From the NCBI GenBank assembly GCA_016718845.1, contig JADKCK010000048.1, positions 1 to 59,236 on the forward strand: 59,236 nucleotides of DNA, read 5' to 3'. Below are positions 42,646 through 50,085 of this stretch, in pieces; the stretch's first letter is position 1, and each line of letters opens with the position of its first letter. This DNA comes from Sphingobacteriales bacterium. Lineage in GTDB: Bacteria > Bacteroidota > Bacteroidia > Chitinophagales > UBA2359. A model generated the notes under the pieces. The model had not been told where the DNA came from, made no database searches, and saw nothing but the letters and a program-made list of their open reading frames with translations. The position numbers and the translations under genes were made by a program.

Positions 42646-42893
42646 GTCAATCTATGCATCTATGTGTCGAAAAAAATAGTATAGGTCTATGTGTCTATGT
42701 CAATCTATGCATCTATGTGTCGAAAAAATAGTATAGGTCTATGTGTCTATGTCAATCTATGCATCTATGTGTCGAAAAAAATAGTATAGGTCTATGTGTC
42801 TATGTCAATCTATGCATCTATGTGTCGAAAAAATAGTATAGGTCTATGTATCTATGTCAATCTATGCATCTATGTGTCGAAAAGATATTTTAC
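42643..42893. repeat. Tandem array of ~4.8 copies, units alternating 53 and 52 bp
   Basis: Each unit reads CTATGTCAATCTATGCATCT, then GTGTCG, an A-run, and TAGTATAGGTCTATGTG. The A-run is 7, 6, 7, 6 in copies one to four, making a 105-bp higher-order dimer; the fifth copy is partial and diverges after the A-run. One copy has GTA for GTG near 42849. Confidence 0.85.
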
Positions 42894-42951
42894 TAGTGAT
42901 GATGTTTTGATGGACGTTGAGCGAAGTCGAAACAGGTGGTGTTTGAGTTGT

Positions 42952-43554
42952 TTATTTCCTTTCGTTGGCTACTAAGCAGTTGCTAACGGCTTCTTCAAAT
43001 TGTCTGTTCCAGTCGTTGCCCCAGCGTTTTATCATTAGTTGGGTGGCTTCGTTATTGGCTTTTTGGTGTTGTGGCAACGATTTTCCGGTGGCGATAAATT
43101 CTAAGCCAAATTTTGCGGCGGCTTGTGTATAGCAGGCTATTTTTTGCTGATTAGGTGCTTTTTCGCCCACCGCCATATAATATTGTGCTACTATGGGTGG
43201 TGTTTTAGTTGTTGGTTGTTGCGGTTTAGCAGCCTCTACTTTTGTTGTTTGAGGCATTATTTGGGTGGTGGGTGTTTGTTTTTGGTCGGGTGATACGCGT
43301 TGTTGTTCGGGAATTACTTTTTTTGTGCCATTTGGCATGGGTAGTACAGCGGGCATTTGGGCGGGTTTTGAGGTGGGTTCTTGGGTGGCGGTTTTTGCTG
43401 ACTCGGTGAGGGTGTTGGTGTTTGCAGTTGCGATGTTGCTTGTACTGTTGGTGTTTGCCGAAACATTATTGGTTGCATTGTTTGGGGTGTTGCTTTTTTC
43501 TGATTGGCAAGCAAATAATAGCGTTAAAGCAAATAAAAAGATGTATTTTTTCAT
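42952..43554 (-). CDS. Hypothetical lipoprotein
   Basis: A 200-residue protein I do not recognise. Signal peptide with lipobox LFAC (Cys16). Residues 17-110 are low-complexity N/T/S/P/Q-rich and probably disordered. The C-terminal ~80 residues (YYMAVGEKAPNQQKIACYTQ to the end) look folded and helical, with KWGNDW-like aromatic content and two Cys residues (CYTQ and SNCLV) that could pair. Its start is 167 bp from the scpA stop. The linker is rich in codons AAC and ACC, like the rest of the window. Function unknown; envelope location is inferred from the lipobox. Confidence 0.7.
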   Translation of the reverse strand: MKKYIFLFALTLLFACQSEKSNTPNNATNNVSANTNSTSNIATANTNTLTESAKTATQEPTSKPAQMPAVLPMPNGTKKVIPEQQRVSPDQKQTPTTQIMPQTTKVEAAKPQQPTTKTPPIVAQYYMAVGEKAPNQQKIACYTQAAAKFGLEFIATGKSLPQHQKANNEATQLMIKRWGNDWNRQFEEAVSNCLVANERK

Positions 43555-43721
43555 GTTTAGGTAAATTAAATAGGTTGGATAGTTTATTTTTTGATGGTTG
43601 GTATTTAGTGGCGCAAACTAAACACTTTGTGGGCAGGCAAAAGGTGCAATCAGCACCGAATATGGAACTGCGCGAAGCAAATGCATTTTATTGGTTTGTG
43701 CAGATGTATTAACAAACGCCA

Positions 43722-44489
43722 CTAGTTGTTAGTTATTAATGGGTCGTTGGTTGTCCATTTTATCCAAAAGTTGTTGAGTTCGTCGCCGCCTACTAGGGTT
43801 AGTATGCTTTCTTGTATCATTTCGAGCATTGCCAAGAAACGCACAATGGCTTTAACTCGGCTTTCGAGGCAGTCGTCGAATAGCTTAACAAAATCAATAG
43901 TTTTGGTATTGTCTTGTGCAAATAAATTGTGGAGGTATTCTTTTTGGTTGCCTATAGTATACGGTATACGCACCATTTGTACGCTTACTTTAACTTCGCG
44001 TTTTTCGTATCGTTCCATTATTTTGTTAAACACTTGCATTAGTTTAAACAGCGATATGGTTTCGAGTTCGGCTTCGGTTTCGTATTGTGCGGCAATTTGG
44101 GTAATTTCTTGTTCGAGGTTGCCGCGTTTAAATTTCAGTTGTCGTTCATCTTCTAAGCTCGACATGGTAGCTAGTACCTCTTTAAAAGCTTTGTATTCGA
44201 GTAGTTTGTCTACTAGTTCTTGGCGCGGGTCAATTTCTTCGCCTTGTTCGTCTAGTTCGCGGCGGGGCAACAGCATTTTGGCTTTTATTTGCATAAGTGT
44301 AGCTGCCATTAGCATAAACTCGCCTGCCACATCAATATTCATTTGCTCTAATTGGTGCAAATAGTGTAAAAAGTCGTCGGCAAGTTTAGCAATGGGTATG
44401 TCGTAAAGGGATATTTCGTCGCGTTGTATAAAAAATAGCAACAAATCGAAAGGACCCTCGAACTGCGGGAGGTGAATTTGATAGGTCAA
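43722..44489 (-). CDS. scpA: Segregation and condensation protein A
   Basis: The kleisin subunit of the bacterial SMC condensin, bridging SMC heads and binding ScpB. The 255 residues include the N-terminal family motif FEGPFDLLLFFIQRDEISLYDIPIA, DVAGEFMLMAATLMQIKAKMLLP near 55-77, and a basic C-terminal winged-helix part. Its start overlaps the end of the symporter gene by 4 nt (ATGA), so they are translationally coupled. scpB and smc are not in the window. The identification is clear. Confidence 0.93.
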   Translation of the reverse strand: MTYQIHLPQFEGPFDLLLFFIQRDEISLYDIPIAKLADDFLHYLHQLEQMNIDVAGEFMLMAATLMQIKAKMLLPRRELDEQGEEIDPRQELVDKLLEYKAFKEVLATMSSLEDERQLKFKRGNLEQEITQIAAQYETEAELETISLFKLMQVFNKIMERYEKREVKVSVQMVRIPYTIGNQKEYLHNLFAQDNTKTIDFVKLFDDCLESRVKAIVRFLAMLEMIQESILTLVGGDELNNFWIKWTTNDPLITNN

Positions 44490-45373
44490 AATTTATATTT
44501 TTTTTTCAATAAGCTATTAGCTAAATAACCAAACAGCCAAGCTATCCAGAACGATGTTAGGGCATAGATGAGTATGGGTTTGACCATTTCTTGGTTTTTG
44601 ATAAGTGTACCAGCAATTAAGATGGCAAGGGCGGTGTTGTGCACCCCCGATTCGATGGCGGCTGTTAGGCGGTCGCGGGGTGGCAAGCCCCATAATCGCA
44701 AAAAATAGTAGCCAAACCACCAACAAGCGGTGAGTAAAGCTAAGGTGTAAGGTAAAATATGTAGGGCTTCTGTCCAGGTTAAGCCTGTACCACCTTGGCT
44801 TTCGCCGGCAAACATTTTTATACCAAACAAGGCAAACAGGGCAACTAGCAATATGTTTTTCATCATTGCCTCGATGCGTATTGCCAAAGGTGGGTATTTG
44901 TTGCGTATCCAGATGCCGAGGCTTGCCGGGATAATGGTGACAACAAAGATGTGTATCATGGTATCGGCAAAGGGTAGTTCTATTAGTGTGTTGGTATGTA
45001 GGTAAAAATCGAGGGCTAAATTAACAATTAGGGGTATGGTAAATAAAGTGAGTAGGCTATTTAGGGTGGTTAGCGATACCGACAATGCCACATTGCCACG
45101 TAGCAAATAGGTAAGCAAACCCGATGTTGAACCACCTGGACTGGCGGCTAAGATTATCAAACCAACTTTTATTTCGGGCGATAGGTTAGACATAGACGCA
45201 ATGGCAAATGCAATAAGCGGTAGGGCTATCATTTGCGAAAAAAGAGCGGCAAATAGGGCTTTGGGATGTCGGAAAATATGCTTAAACTCGGATATGGTTA
45301 GCGATAATCCAATACCAACCATAATGAGGGCTAAAACAAAGGTGACTAATAAATCGACAGGTACAATATCCAT
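44486..45373 (-). CDS. Bile acid:sodium symporter family protein
   Basis: A 295-residue membrane transporter with nine to ten helices. The crossover region ILAASPGGSTSGLLTYLLRGN around residues 75-95 and GVHNTALAILIAGTLI near 245 are the discontinuous-helix motifs of the BASS/SBF family (ASBT-like). Bacterial members move sodium-coupled organic anions such as pantoate, pyruvate-like acids or taurocholate; the substrate is unknown here. It is upstream of and coupled with scpA, a functionally unrelated pair. Confidence 0.88.
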   Translation of the reverse strand: MDIVPVDLLVTFVLALIMVGIGLSLTISEFKHIFRHPKALFAALFSQMIALPLIAFAIASMSNLSPEIKVGLIILAASPGGSTSGLLTYLLRGNVALSVSLTTLNSLLTLFTIPLIVNLALDFYLHTNTLIELPFADTMIHIFVVTIIPASLGIWIRNKYPPLAIRIEAMMKNILLVALFALFGIKMFAGESQGGTGLTWTEALHILPYTLALLTACWWFGYYFLRLWGLPPRDRLTAAIESGVHNTALAILIAGTLIKNQEMVKPILIYALTSFWIAWLFGYLANSLLKKKYKF

Positions 45374-45935
45374 TTATGTTTTATTAGAAAAGGGTTTGGG
45401 GTAAATGTAGGGTAAATGAGTAATTCATGTTACGCAGGGATGTTAAATAATTAAATGGCATGGGGCTTTGGCGGTAACTTGTTATTAGTTTGCTACTACT
45501 TTCGGCCCATTAAAAGTTTGTTACTTTTTTTCTTGACAAAAAAAGTAACCAAAAAAGTCAAGGCGGTATAGTAATTGGCTAAAATGTGCAACATTCCGCT
45601 AAAAGATATAAACTTGCACGCCAAACGCTTTGTTTATCGGTTTTATTTCTTGGTTTGGTGTGGCGTGCTTCAAACAGTATATCTTTCTTAACGCTACATT
45701 TATGCCCCAATAAATTTCTTAACGCCAATTCCTATAATGCCAGTTCAGAAGAAACCACATACGAAACCGTGCATAAAAATGCAAAACACCTTGTTATTGG
45801 ATTAGACTGCGTAACATCAGTGAGTAGGTGAAATTAAGAAAAAAATATTGATTTTATATTATTTAAATAAAATTAATTTTTTTTATTTAAATAGCTTTGC
45901 AAAGTCAACAAAACTTCACAAAGCTATTATTGTAG
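45374..45935. other. 562-bp intergenic region with a large imperfect hairpin
   Basis: No supported gene. It contains TTTTTTTCTTGAC-AAAAAAAGTAACC sequence, a ~97-nt imperfect inverted repeat (45596-45692), a repeated TTTCTTAACGC and a strongly A/T-rich stretch before murA's 3' end. A possible 81-codon frame on the plus strand (45586-45831) has no recognisable content. Confidence 0.6.
45596..45692. repeat. Large imperfect inverted repeat, possible structured RNA or miniature element
   Basis: CGCTAAAAGATATAAACTTG plus CACGCCAAAC on the left pairs with GTTTGGTGTGGCGTG, CTTCAAACAGTATATCTTT and CTTAACG on the right, leaving a ~25-nt loop. Several short bulges interrupt the stem. Confidence 0.55.
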
Positions 45936-47246
45936 TTATATGCGTTTAATATCGGCACCTAGTGCTATCAATCGTTTATCAATGTTTTGATACCCGCGGT
46001 CTATTTGCTCGATGTTGCTGATAACGCTTTTGCCACTTGCCGATAATGCCGCCATAAGCAACGACACACCTGCGCGTATGTCGGGCGACGACATAGGAAT
46101 ACCCCTAAGCGGGTATTGGTGGTCTATGCCAATAACAACGGCGCGGTGTGGGTCGCAGAGGATAATTTGTGCGCCCATATCAATTAGTTTATCTACAAAA
46201 AACAAACGGCTTTCGAACATTTTTTGGTGGATAAGCACGCTGCCTTTTGCTTGGGTGGCTACTACCAACACAATGCTCAATAGGTCGGGGGTAAAGCCGG
46301 GCCAAGGGGCATCGGCAATGTTAAGGACAGAGCCATCAATAAATTTTTGTATTTCGTAGTGTTCTTGTGCAGGTATATAAATGTCGTCGTTTATAAACTC
46401 CATTTTTATACCTAACTTAGCAAACACGTTGGGTATAATGCCTAATTGGTCTATGCGGGCATTTTTTATGGTAATTTCGGATTTGGTAAGGGCTGCCAAG
46501 CCTATAAAGCTACCAATTTCTATCATATCGGGCAAAATGCGGTGTTCGCAGCCGCTTAGGGTTTCTACGCCTTCGATGTGTAATAAATTAGAGCCAACAC
46601 CGCTTATTTTTGCGCCCATGCTGTTTAACATTTTGCAAAGCTGTTGTAGGTAAGGCTCGCAGGCGGCATTGTAGATGGTGGTTTTGCCTTGTGCCATTAC
46701 TGCGGCAAGTAATACATTGGCGGTGCCTGTTACCGATGCTTCTTCGAGTAGTATGTAATTGCCGGTTAGTTGTTCGGCTTCGATAGAGAAAGTGCTTGCC
46801 TCGTCGTCGTATTTAAATTGGGCACCCAGCATTTGCAAGCCCAAAAAGTGGGTGTCTAATCGGCGTCGCCCAATTTTGTCGCCACCGGGGCGCGGCAAAA
46901 AGGCTTTTTTAAACCTGCCTAATAAGGCACCAATTAACATAACCGAGCCACGTAGTTTGCCTGCTGTAAGTATGTATTGTTCCGAAAAAATGTAATCTAG
47001 GTTTACATCGTCGGCTTGAAAACGGTAGGTATCGTCGGATAGTTGTTGCACTTTTACGCCCATATCGCCCAAAATGCCAATTAGTTTATTTACATCTTCG
47101 ATGTTGGGTATGTTGGATATGGTGATGGGCTGGGAGGTGAGCAATACGGCGCAAACAATTTGTAAGGCTTCGTTTTTGGCACCTTGTGGCACAAGTTCGC
47201 CTTTAAGCGGCTTGCCTCCTATAATTTCGAACGCATTTTGTTTCAT
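45936..47246 (-). CDS. murA: UDP-N-acetylglucosamine 1-carboxyvinyltransferase, Cys-to-Asp active site form
   Basis: First committed step of peptidoglycan synthesis: adds enolpyruvate to UDP-GlcNAc. The 436 residues include the phosphoenolpyruvate-binding GAKNEAL (22-28), the repeated inside-out barrel, and RPDIRAG-like end region (MSSPDIRAGVSLLMAAL). The loop that in E. coli is PGGCAIG with Cys115 reads PGGDKIG here, with Asp123. The Asp variant is active but not alkylated by fosfomycin. It follows DUF4290 by 72 bp on the same strand, a conserved Bacteroidota pairing. Identification is certain; the resistance prediction follows from known Asp-type enzymes. Confidence 0.95.
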   Translation of the reverse strand: MKQNAFEIIGGKPLKGELVPQGAKNEALQIVCAVLLTSQPITISNIPNIEDVNKLIGILGDMGVKVQQLSDDTYRFQADDVNLDYIFSEQYILTAGKLRGSVMLIGALLGRFKKAFLPRPGGDKIGRRRLDTHFLGLQMLGAQFKYDDEASTFSIEAEQLTGNYILLEEASVTGTANVLLAAVMAQGKTTIYNAACEPYLQQLCKMLNSMGAKISGVGSNLLHIEGVETLSGCEHRILPDMIEIGSFIGLAALTKSEITIKNARIDQLGIIPNVFAKLGIKMEFINDDIYIPAQEHYEIQKFIDGSVLNIADAPWPGFTPDLLSIVLVVATQAKGSVLIHQKMFESRLFFVDKLIDMGAQIILCDPHRAVVIGIDHQYPLRGIPMSSPDIRAGVSLLMAALSASGKSVISNIEQIDRGYQNIDKRLIALGADIKRI

Positions 47247-47274
47247 TTGTGTAATAAGCTTTGATAAAAATAAA

Positions 47275-47296
47275 GGCGACCTAAGTAAAGATCGCC
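47275..47296 (-). terminator. Short hairpin between the DUF4290 gene and murA
   Basis: GGGCGATC and GGTCGCC pair on the minus strand, followed by TTTATTTTT. It could partly terminate or attenuate the DUF4290-murA transcript. Confidence 0.45.
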
Positions 47297-47318
47297 CTTG
47301 TTTGATTGGTGGTATTAA

Positions 47319-47966
47319 CTATTTTTTATTTTTATTTTGTTTATTGGTTTGATTTTTAGGGTCGCTGCTTTTTAAAAACAACTTTTTTTTGTGTTTGCTT
47401 TTTTGTTGCCGCTGTTGCGATGCGTTTGGTTCGCTGATAAGGTTTAGCACGCCTCCCGACAGCCTGAGCAAGTCGCCCTTAATAATTTCTTCGTTTATAG
47501 AGTCTTGGTTGTTGGTTTTACTTCGTTGAATGGTTTTCATGTAACCAAATGCGGTGCTAGCTAATGCGGTTTGGTGGTTGAGGTGGGGTGTTTCGATGGC
47601 TTTTTGGACAAGTACCTGCACGTTTTTGCCATATTGTCGGTTTTTAATGCGGGTTTGTGGATACGATAAGGCATCGGGGCGGCGGTTAATTACCTCGGGT
47701 TTAGGCATTGGGTAGGGCGAGTCGATGTCGAGTTGGTAGTTGGCAATGATGTGTAGATGATCCCAAAGTTTATGTTTAAAATCCTCGACGTTGCGCAGGT
47801 GTGGACTTAGTTGCCCCATAATATCGATGATACTATAGGCAAATTGGGTGCGTTGGTTGCGGTTGGGTATTTCAAGTGCGTGTTCTATTAGTCGTTGCAC
47901 ATTGCGCCCGTACTCTTTGTAAATAATTTTATTGTAGCTGGTGTAATAGGTTATGTTTTTGCTCAT
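47319..47966 (-). CDS. DUF4290 family protein
   Basis: A 215-residue cytosolic protein. The first ~175 residues (YNKIIYKEYGRNVQRLIEHAL ... QLDIDSPYPMPKPE ... RQYGKNVQVLVQKAIE) form the DUF4290 domain with two similar YGxNVQxL helical segments, suggesting an internal duplication. The tail is very basic (KSKHKKKLFLKS, ending KQNKNKK), which could bind RNA or other nucleic acids. Function unknown. It regularly sits directly upstream of murA in Bacteroidota, as here. Confidence 0.88.
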   Translation of the reverse strand: MSKNITYYTSYNKIIYKEYGRNVQRLIEHALEIPNRNQRTQFAYSIIDIMGQLSPHLRNVEDFKHKLWDHLHIIANYQLDIDSPYPMPKPEVINRRPDALSYPQTRIKNRQYGKNVQVLVQKAIETPHLNHQTALASTAFGYMKTIQRSKTNNQDSINEEIIKGDLLRLSGGVLNLISEPNASQQRQQKSKHKKKLFLKSSDPKNQTNKQNKNKK

Positions 47967-48027
47967 GGTTATTTGCTGATGTGGGTACGGTTGTTATAGG
48001 TGTTGGGTGTTGCGCTGGCTTTTTTTC

Positions 48028-48105
48028 TGGGGGTGCCACCAACTTTGCAACTTAGGGTAAGCCAAGCATCACCCCCAAAAAAGATATTTACCGCGTCAAG
48101 CGGGG
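48028..48105. repeat. Dispersed hairpin element, copy C
   Basis: CTGGGGGTGCCACC ... AAGCCAAGCATCACCCCCA and the trailing ACCGCGTCAAGCGGGG; highly similar to copy B at 36663 outside a few inner bases. It lies between the citrate synthase and DUF4290 genes. Confidence 0.7.
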
Positions 48106-48156
48106 CTTGGCAGGCTTTGGGATAATGGTTTAACCGATATTGTATGGACTAGGGGT

Positions 48157-48202
48157 AAAGAATCTCCTCGGTAATAAAGTTTATTAAGGAGGAGATTCTT
48201 TT
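48157..48202 (-). terminator. Terminator of the citrate synthase gene
   Basis: AAAGAATCTCCTC pairs with GAGGAGATTCTTT; the loop can pair further (TAATAAA with TTTATTA). Located 23 bp after the stop codon. Confidence 0.75.
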
Positions 48203-48224
48203 ATGAGGGTTGATTAGGTAAGTG

Positions 48225-49550
48225 TTAGGCGAGTGTTGGGTTTGCTGCTTTTTCGGCTATTTCTTTTAGTTTTGCGAAGGTAACCGAGCCGGGGCGTTCT
48301 AAGCCTAAGCCATAGGCACGCGACCAGCACAACGATGCCATTACACCCAAGGCGCGCGATACGCCAAATAGTACGGTATAAAAGCTGTATTCTTTAAAGC
48401 CATAATGTAGTAACAAAGCGCCCGAGTGTGCATCGACGTTGGGGAATGGGTTTTGGATTTTACCTGTTTCGCCCAAAATACGTGGAGCTACGTCGTATAC
48501 GTTCCAGACTAGGTTACAGAGTGGGTCGTCGGGGAAATGTTTTTTGGCAAAATCTTGTTGTGCTAAAAAGCGTGGGTCGGTGCGGCGCAATACGGCGTGT
48601 CCGTATCCGGGTACCACTTGTTTGTTGGCTAATGTTTGTCTGATGTATTCTTCTACTTGTTCTTTGGTAGGTGTTTCGGTGCCTAGTGTTTTTTGCATTT
48701 TAAATATCCAGCTAATTACCTCTTGGTTTGCCAAGCCGTGTAGTGGTCCTGCCAACGAGTTCATGCCGCTAGAAAACGAGAGGTAGGCATCGGACAACAT
48801 AGAGCCTGTTAGGTGTACGGTATGTGCCGAGCCGTTGCCGCCTTCGTGGTCGGCGTGTATGGTTAGGTATAGGCGCATTAGGCTTTTAAAGCTTGGGGTG
48901 TCTATGCCCAACATGTGTGCAAAGTTACCTGCCCAATCTAGGCTAGGGTCGGGGGCAATGTGGTTGCCGTTATGAAAACTACGGCGATATATGTAGGCTG
49001 CCAAGCGTGGTAGGCGGGCAATTAGGTTCATGGCATCTTCGTAGGTATGTTGCCAGTAGGTGTCTTTGCCTATGCCTTTTGCATATCCTGCGGCAAACTC
49101 CGACTCGGTTTGCATAGCCAATATGCCTATGCTAAATTGGGTCATGGGGTGTGTGGTAGCGGGTAGTGCTTCTAGGGTATCAAAAACATGTTGAGGGATG
49201 TTGGCTCGGCGGTTCCATTCTTGGCTAATAAAAGCTACGTCTTCGGGGGTAGGTAGCTCGCCGATAAGCATTAGGTAAAAAATGCCTTCGGGTAGTGGTT
49301 CGGTGTCGCCTTCGGCTTTTGGCAGTAATTCGCGCAGTTGCGTGATGTTGTAGCCTCTGAAACGGATACCTTCTACGGCGTCTAACACAGAGGTTTCGGT
49401 GAGCAAACCTTTAATGCCTTTCATGCCACCAACTACTTGGTCTATGGTATATTGTCCTACTACAACATTACCATGTTCTTTTACAAAGCTTTTTAGTTCT
49501 TGGGCTAAGGGCAAAGCTTTTTCTGAAAATTTCGACTTCAGCGTGTCCAT
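48225..49550 (-). CDS. gltA: Citrate synthase, eukaryotic (mitochondrial) type
   Basis: Condenses oxaloacetate and acetyl-CoA at the entry of the citric acid cycle. The 441-residue sequence is of the mitochondrial type: catalytic His235 in HADHEGGN, His271 in GPLHGLANQE, His318 in GYGHAVLRRTDPR and Asp374 in NVDAHSG. It lacks the N-terminal NADH-regulatory domain of hexameric bacterial type II enzymes. Bacteroidota commonly carry this type. It is a single gene with its own terminator. The identification is secure; the symbol is the conventional bacterial one. Confidence 0.94.
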   Translation of the reverse strand: MDTLKSKFSEKALPLAQELKSFVKEHGNVVVGQYTIDQVVGGMKGIKGLLTETSVLDAVEGIRFRGYNITQLRELLPKAEGDTEPLPEGIFYLMLIGELPTPEDVAFISQEWNRRANIPQHVFDTLEALPATTHPMTQFSIGILAMQTESEFAAGYAKGIGKDTYWQHTYEDAMNLIARLPRLAAYIYRRSFHNGNHIAPDPSLDWAGNFAHMLGIDTPSFKSLMRLYLTIHADHEGGNGSAHTVHLTGSMLSDAYLSFSSGMNSLAGPLHGLANQEVISWIFKMQKTLGTETPTKEQVEEYIRQTLANKQVVPGYGHAVLRRTDPRFLAQQDFAKKHFPDDPLCNLVWNVYDVAPRILGETGKIQNPFPNVDAHSGALLLHYGFKEYSFYTVLFGVSRALGVMASLCWSRAYGLGLERPGSVTFAKLKEIAEKAANPTLA

Positions 49551-50085
49551 TTTGGGTTATTATTTTAACGATTGATTGTTTAGAGGGAGCGAAATTACGC
49601 AATATCTCTGATTGTGTATACTAAATGTTAATTTTGTGCTAAAAAAATGGCTATTTACTGATAAAACACCCTTAAAAGCGGCTATTTGGGTGTTTAGTTG
49701 AGGCAAATGAGGTGTTTGGGGGGGATTTTTAGCATACAAAACAGAGTAATTTTTTATTTTGTGTTGGATTATTAGCTACACAACAAAGTTGTTTTTAGGT
49801 GGTTTATTTTTGCAAAAAGCAACAATAGTTTCTTGTATGTATAACGTTTTGACAACACAATTTGTTGTGTTAAAATAGCATTTTGAGGTTTTATTTTGGG
49901 TTAATGTTTGTGCATAAAGTGTCAAAAAGTGTTTTATGAGGTAAATGAAATTTGCTTGTATTTGCATATAAAGTGGGCTGCTCTACAATTGTAGGGCAGC
50001 CCAATTTGTTTTATATTGGTTCTGAAATTTATTTGCTTATTTTACTGTTTATCCAGTCACAAATGCCAAGATGAGCTTTTAAAAA
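49551..50085. other. Intergenic region between citrate synthase and the helical-repeat protein genes
   Basis: 535 bp, A/T-rich. It holds a small palindrome AACACAATTTGTTGTGTT (49854-49871) and a hairpin at 49975-50003. A 63-codon minus-strand frame at 49776-49967 has no protein-like composition. Nothing else is recognised. Confidence 0.5.
49975..50003. terminator. Hairpin downstream of the helical-repeat protein gene
   Basis: TGGGCTGC-CTACAATTGTAG-GCAGCCCA, an almost perfect stem with a single G/T bulge pair. T-runs are weak on both sides. Similar to the stronger GGGCTGTCTC hairpin at 57006. Confidence 0.5.

Larger units (their letters stand above)
42535..42951. other. Repeat-filled gap upstream of the TIR-WG gene
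   Basis: 417 bp without a gene, almost wholly tandem repeats: a G/A-rich tract (42536-42645), then a 52/53-bp unit array (42643-42893), then a GTTGAGCGAAGTCGAAAC motif near 42917. No TAnnTTTG promoter box is apparent on the minus strand. Confidence 0.7.

Noticed and set aside
42643..42893. Possible CRISPR array (regular ~53-bp units)
   Set aside because: The whole unit repeats without unique spacers, and no cas gene is present. It is a plain tandem repeat.
43726..44364. 212-codon plus-strand frame
   Set aside because: It is the antisense shadow of scpA, Ser-rich and without protein-like features.
45586..45831. 81-codon plus-strand frame in the murA gap
   Set aside because: It runs through the large hairpin and has no recognisable domain, ribosome site or homology cue.
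49776..49967. 63-codon minus-strand frame
   Set aside because: Composition reflects A/T-rich spacer DNA; no start signal or family pattern.
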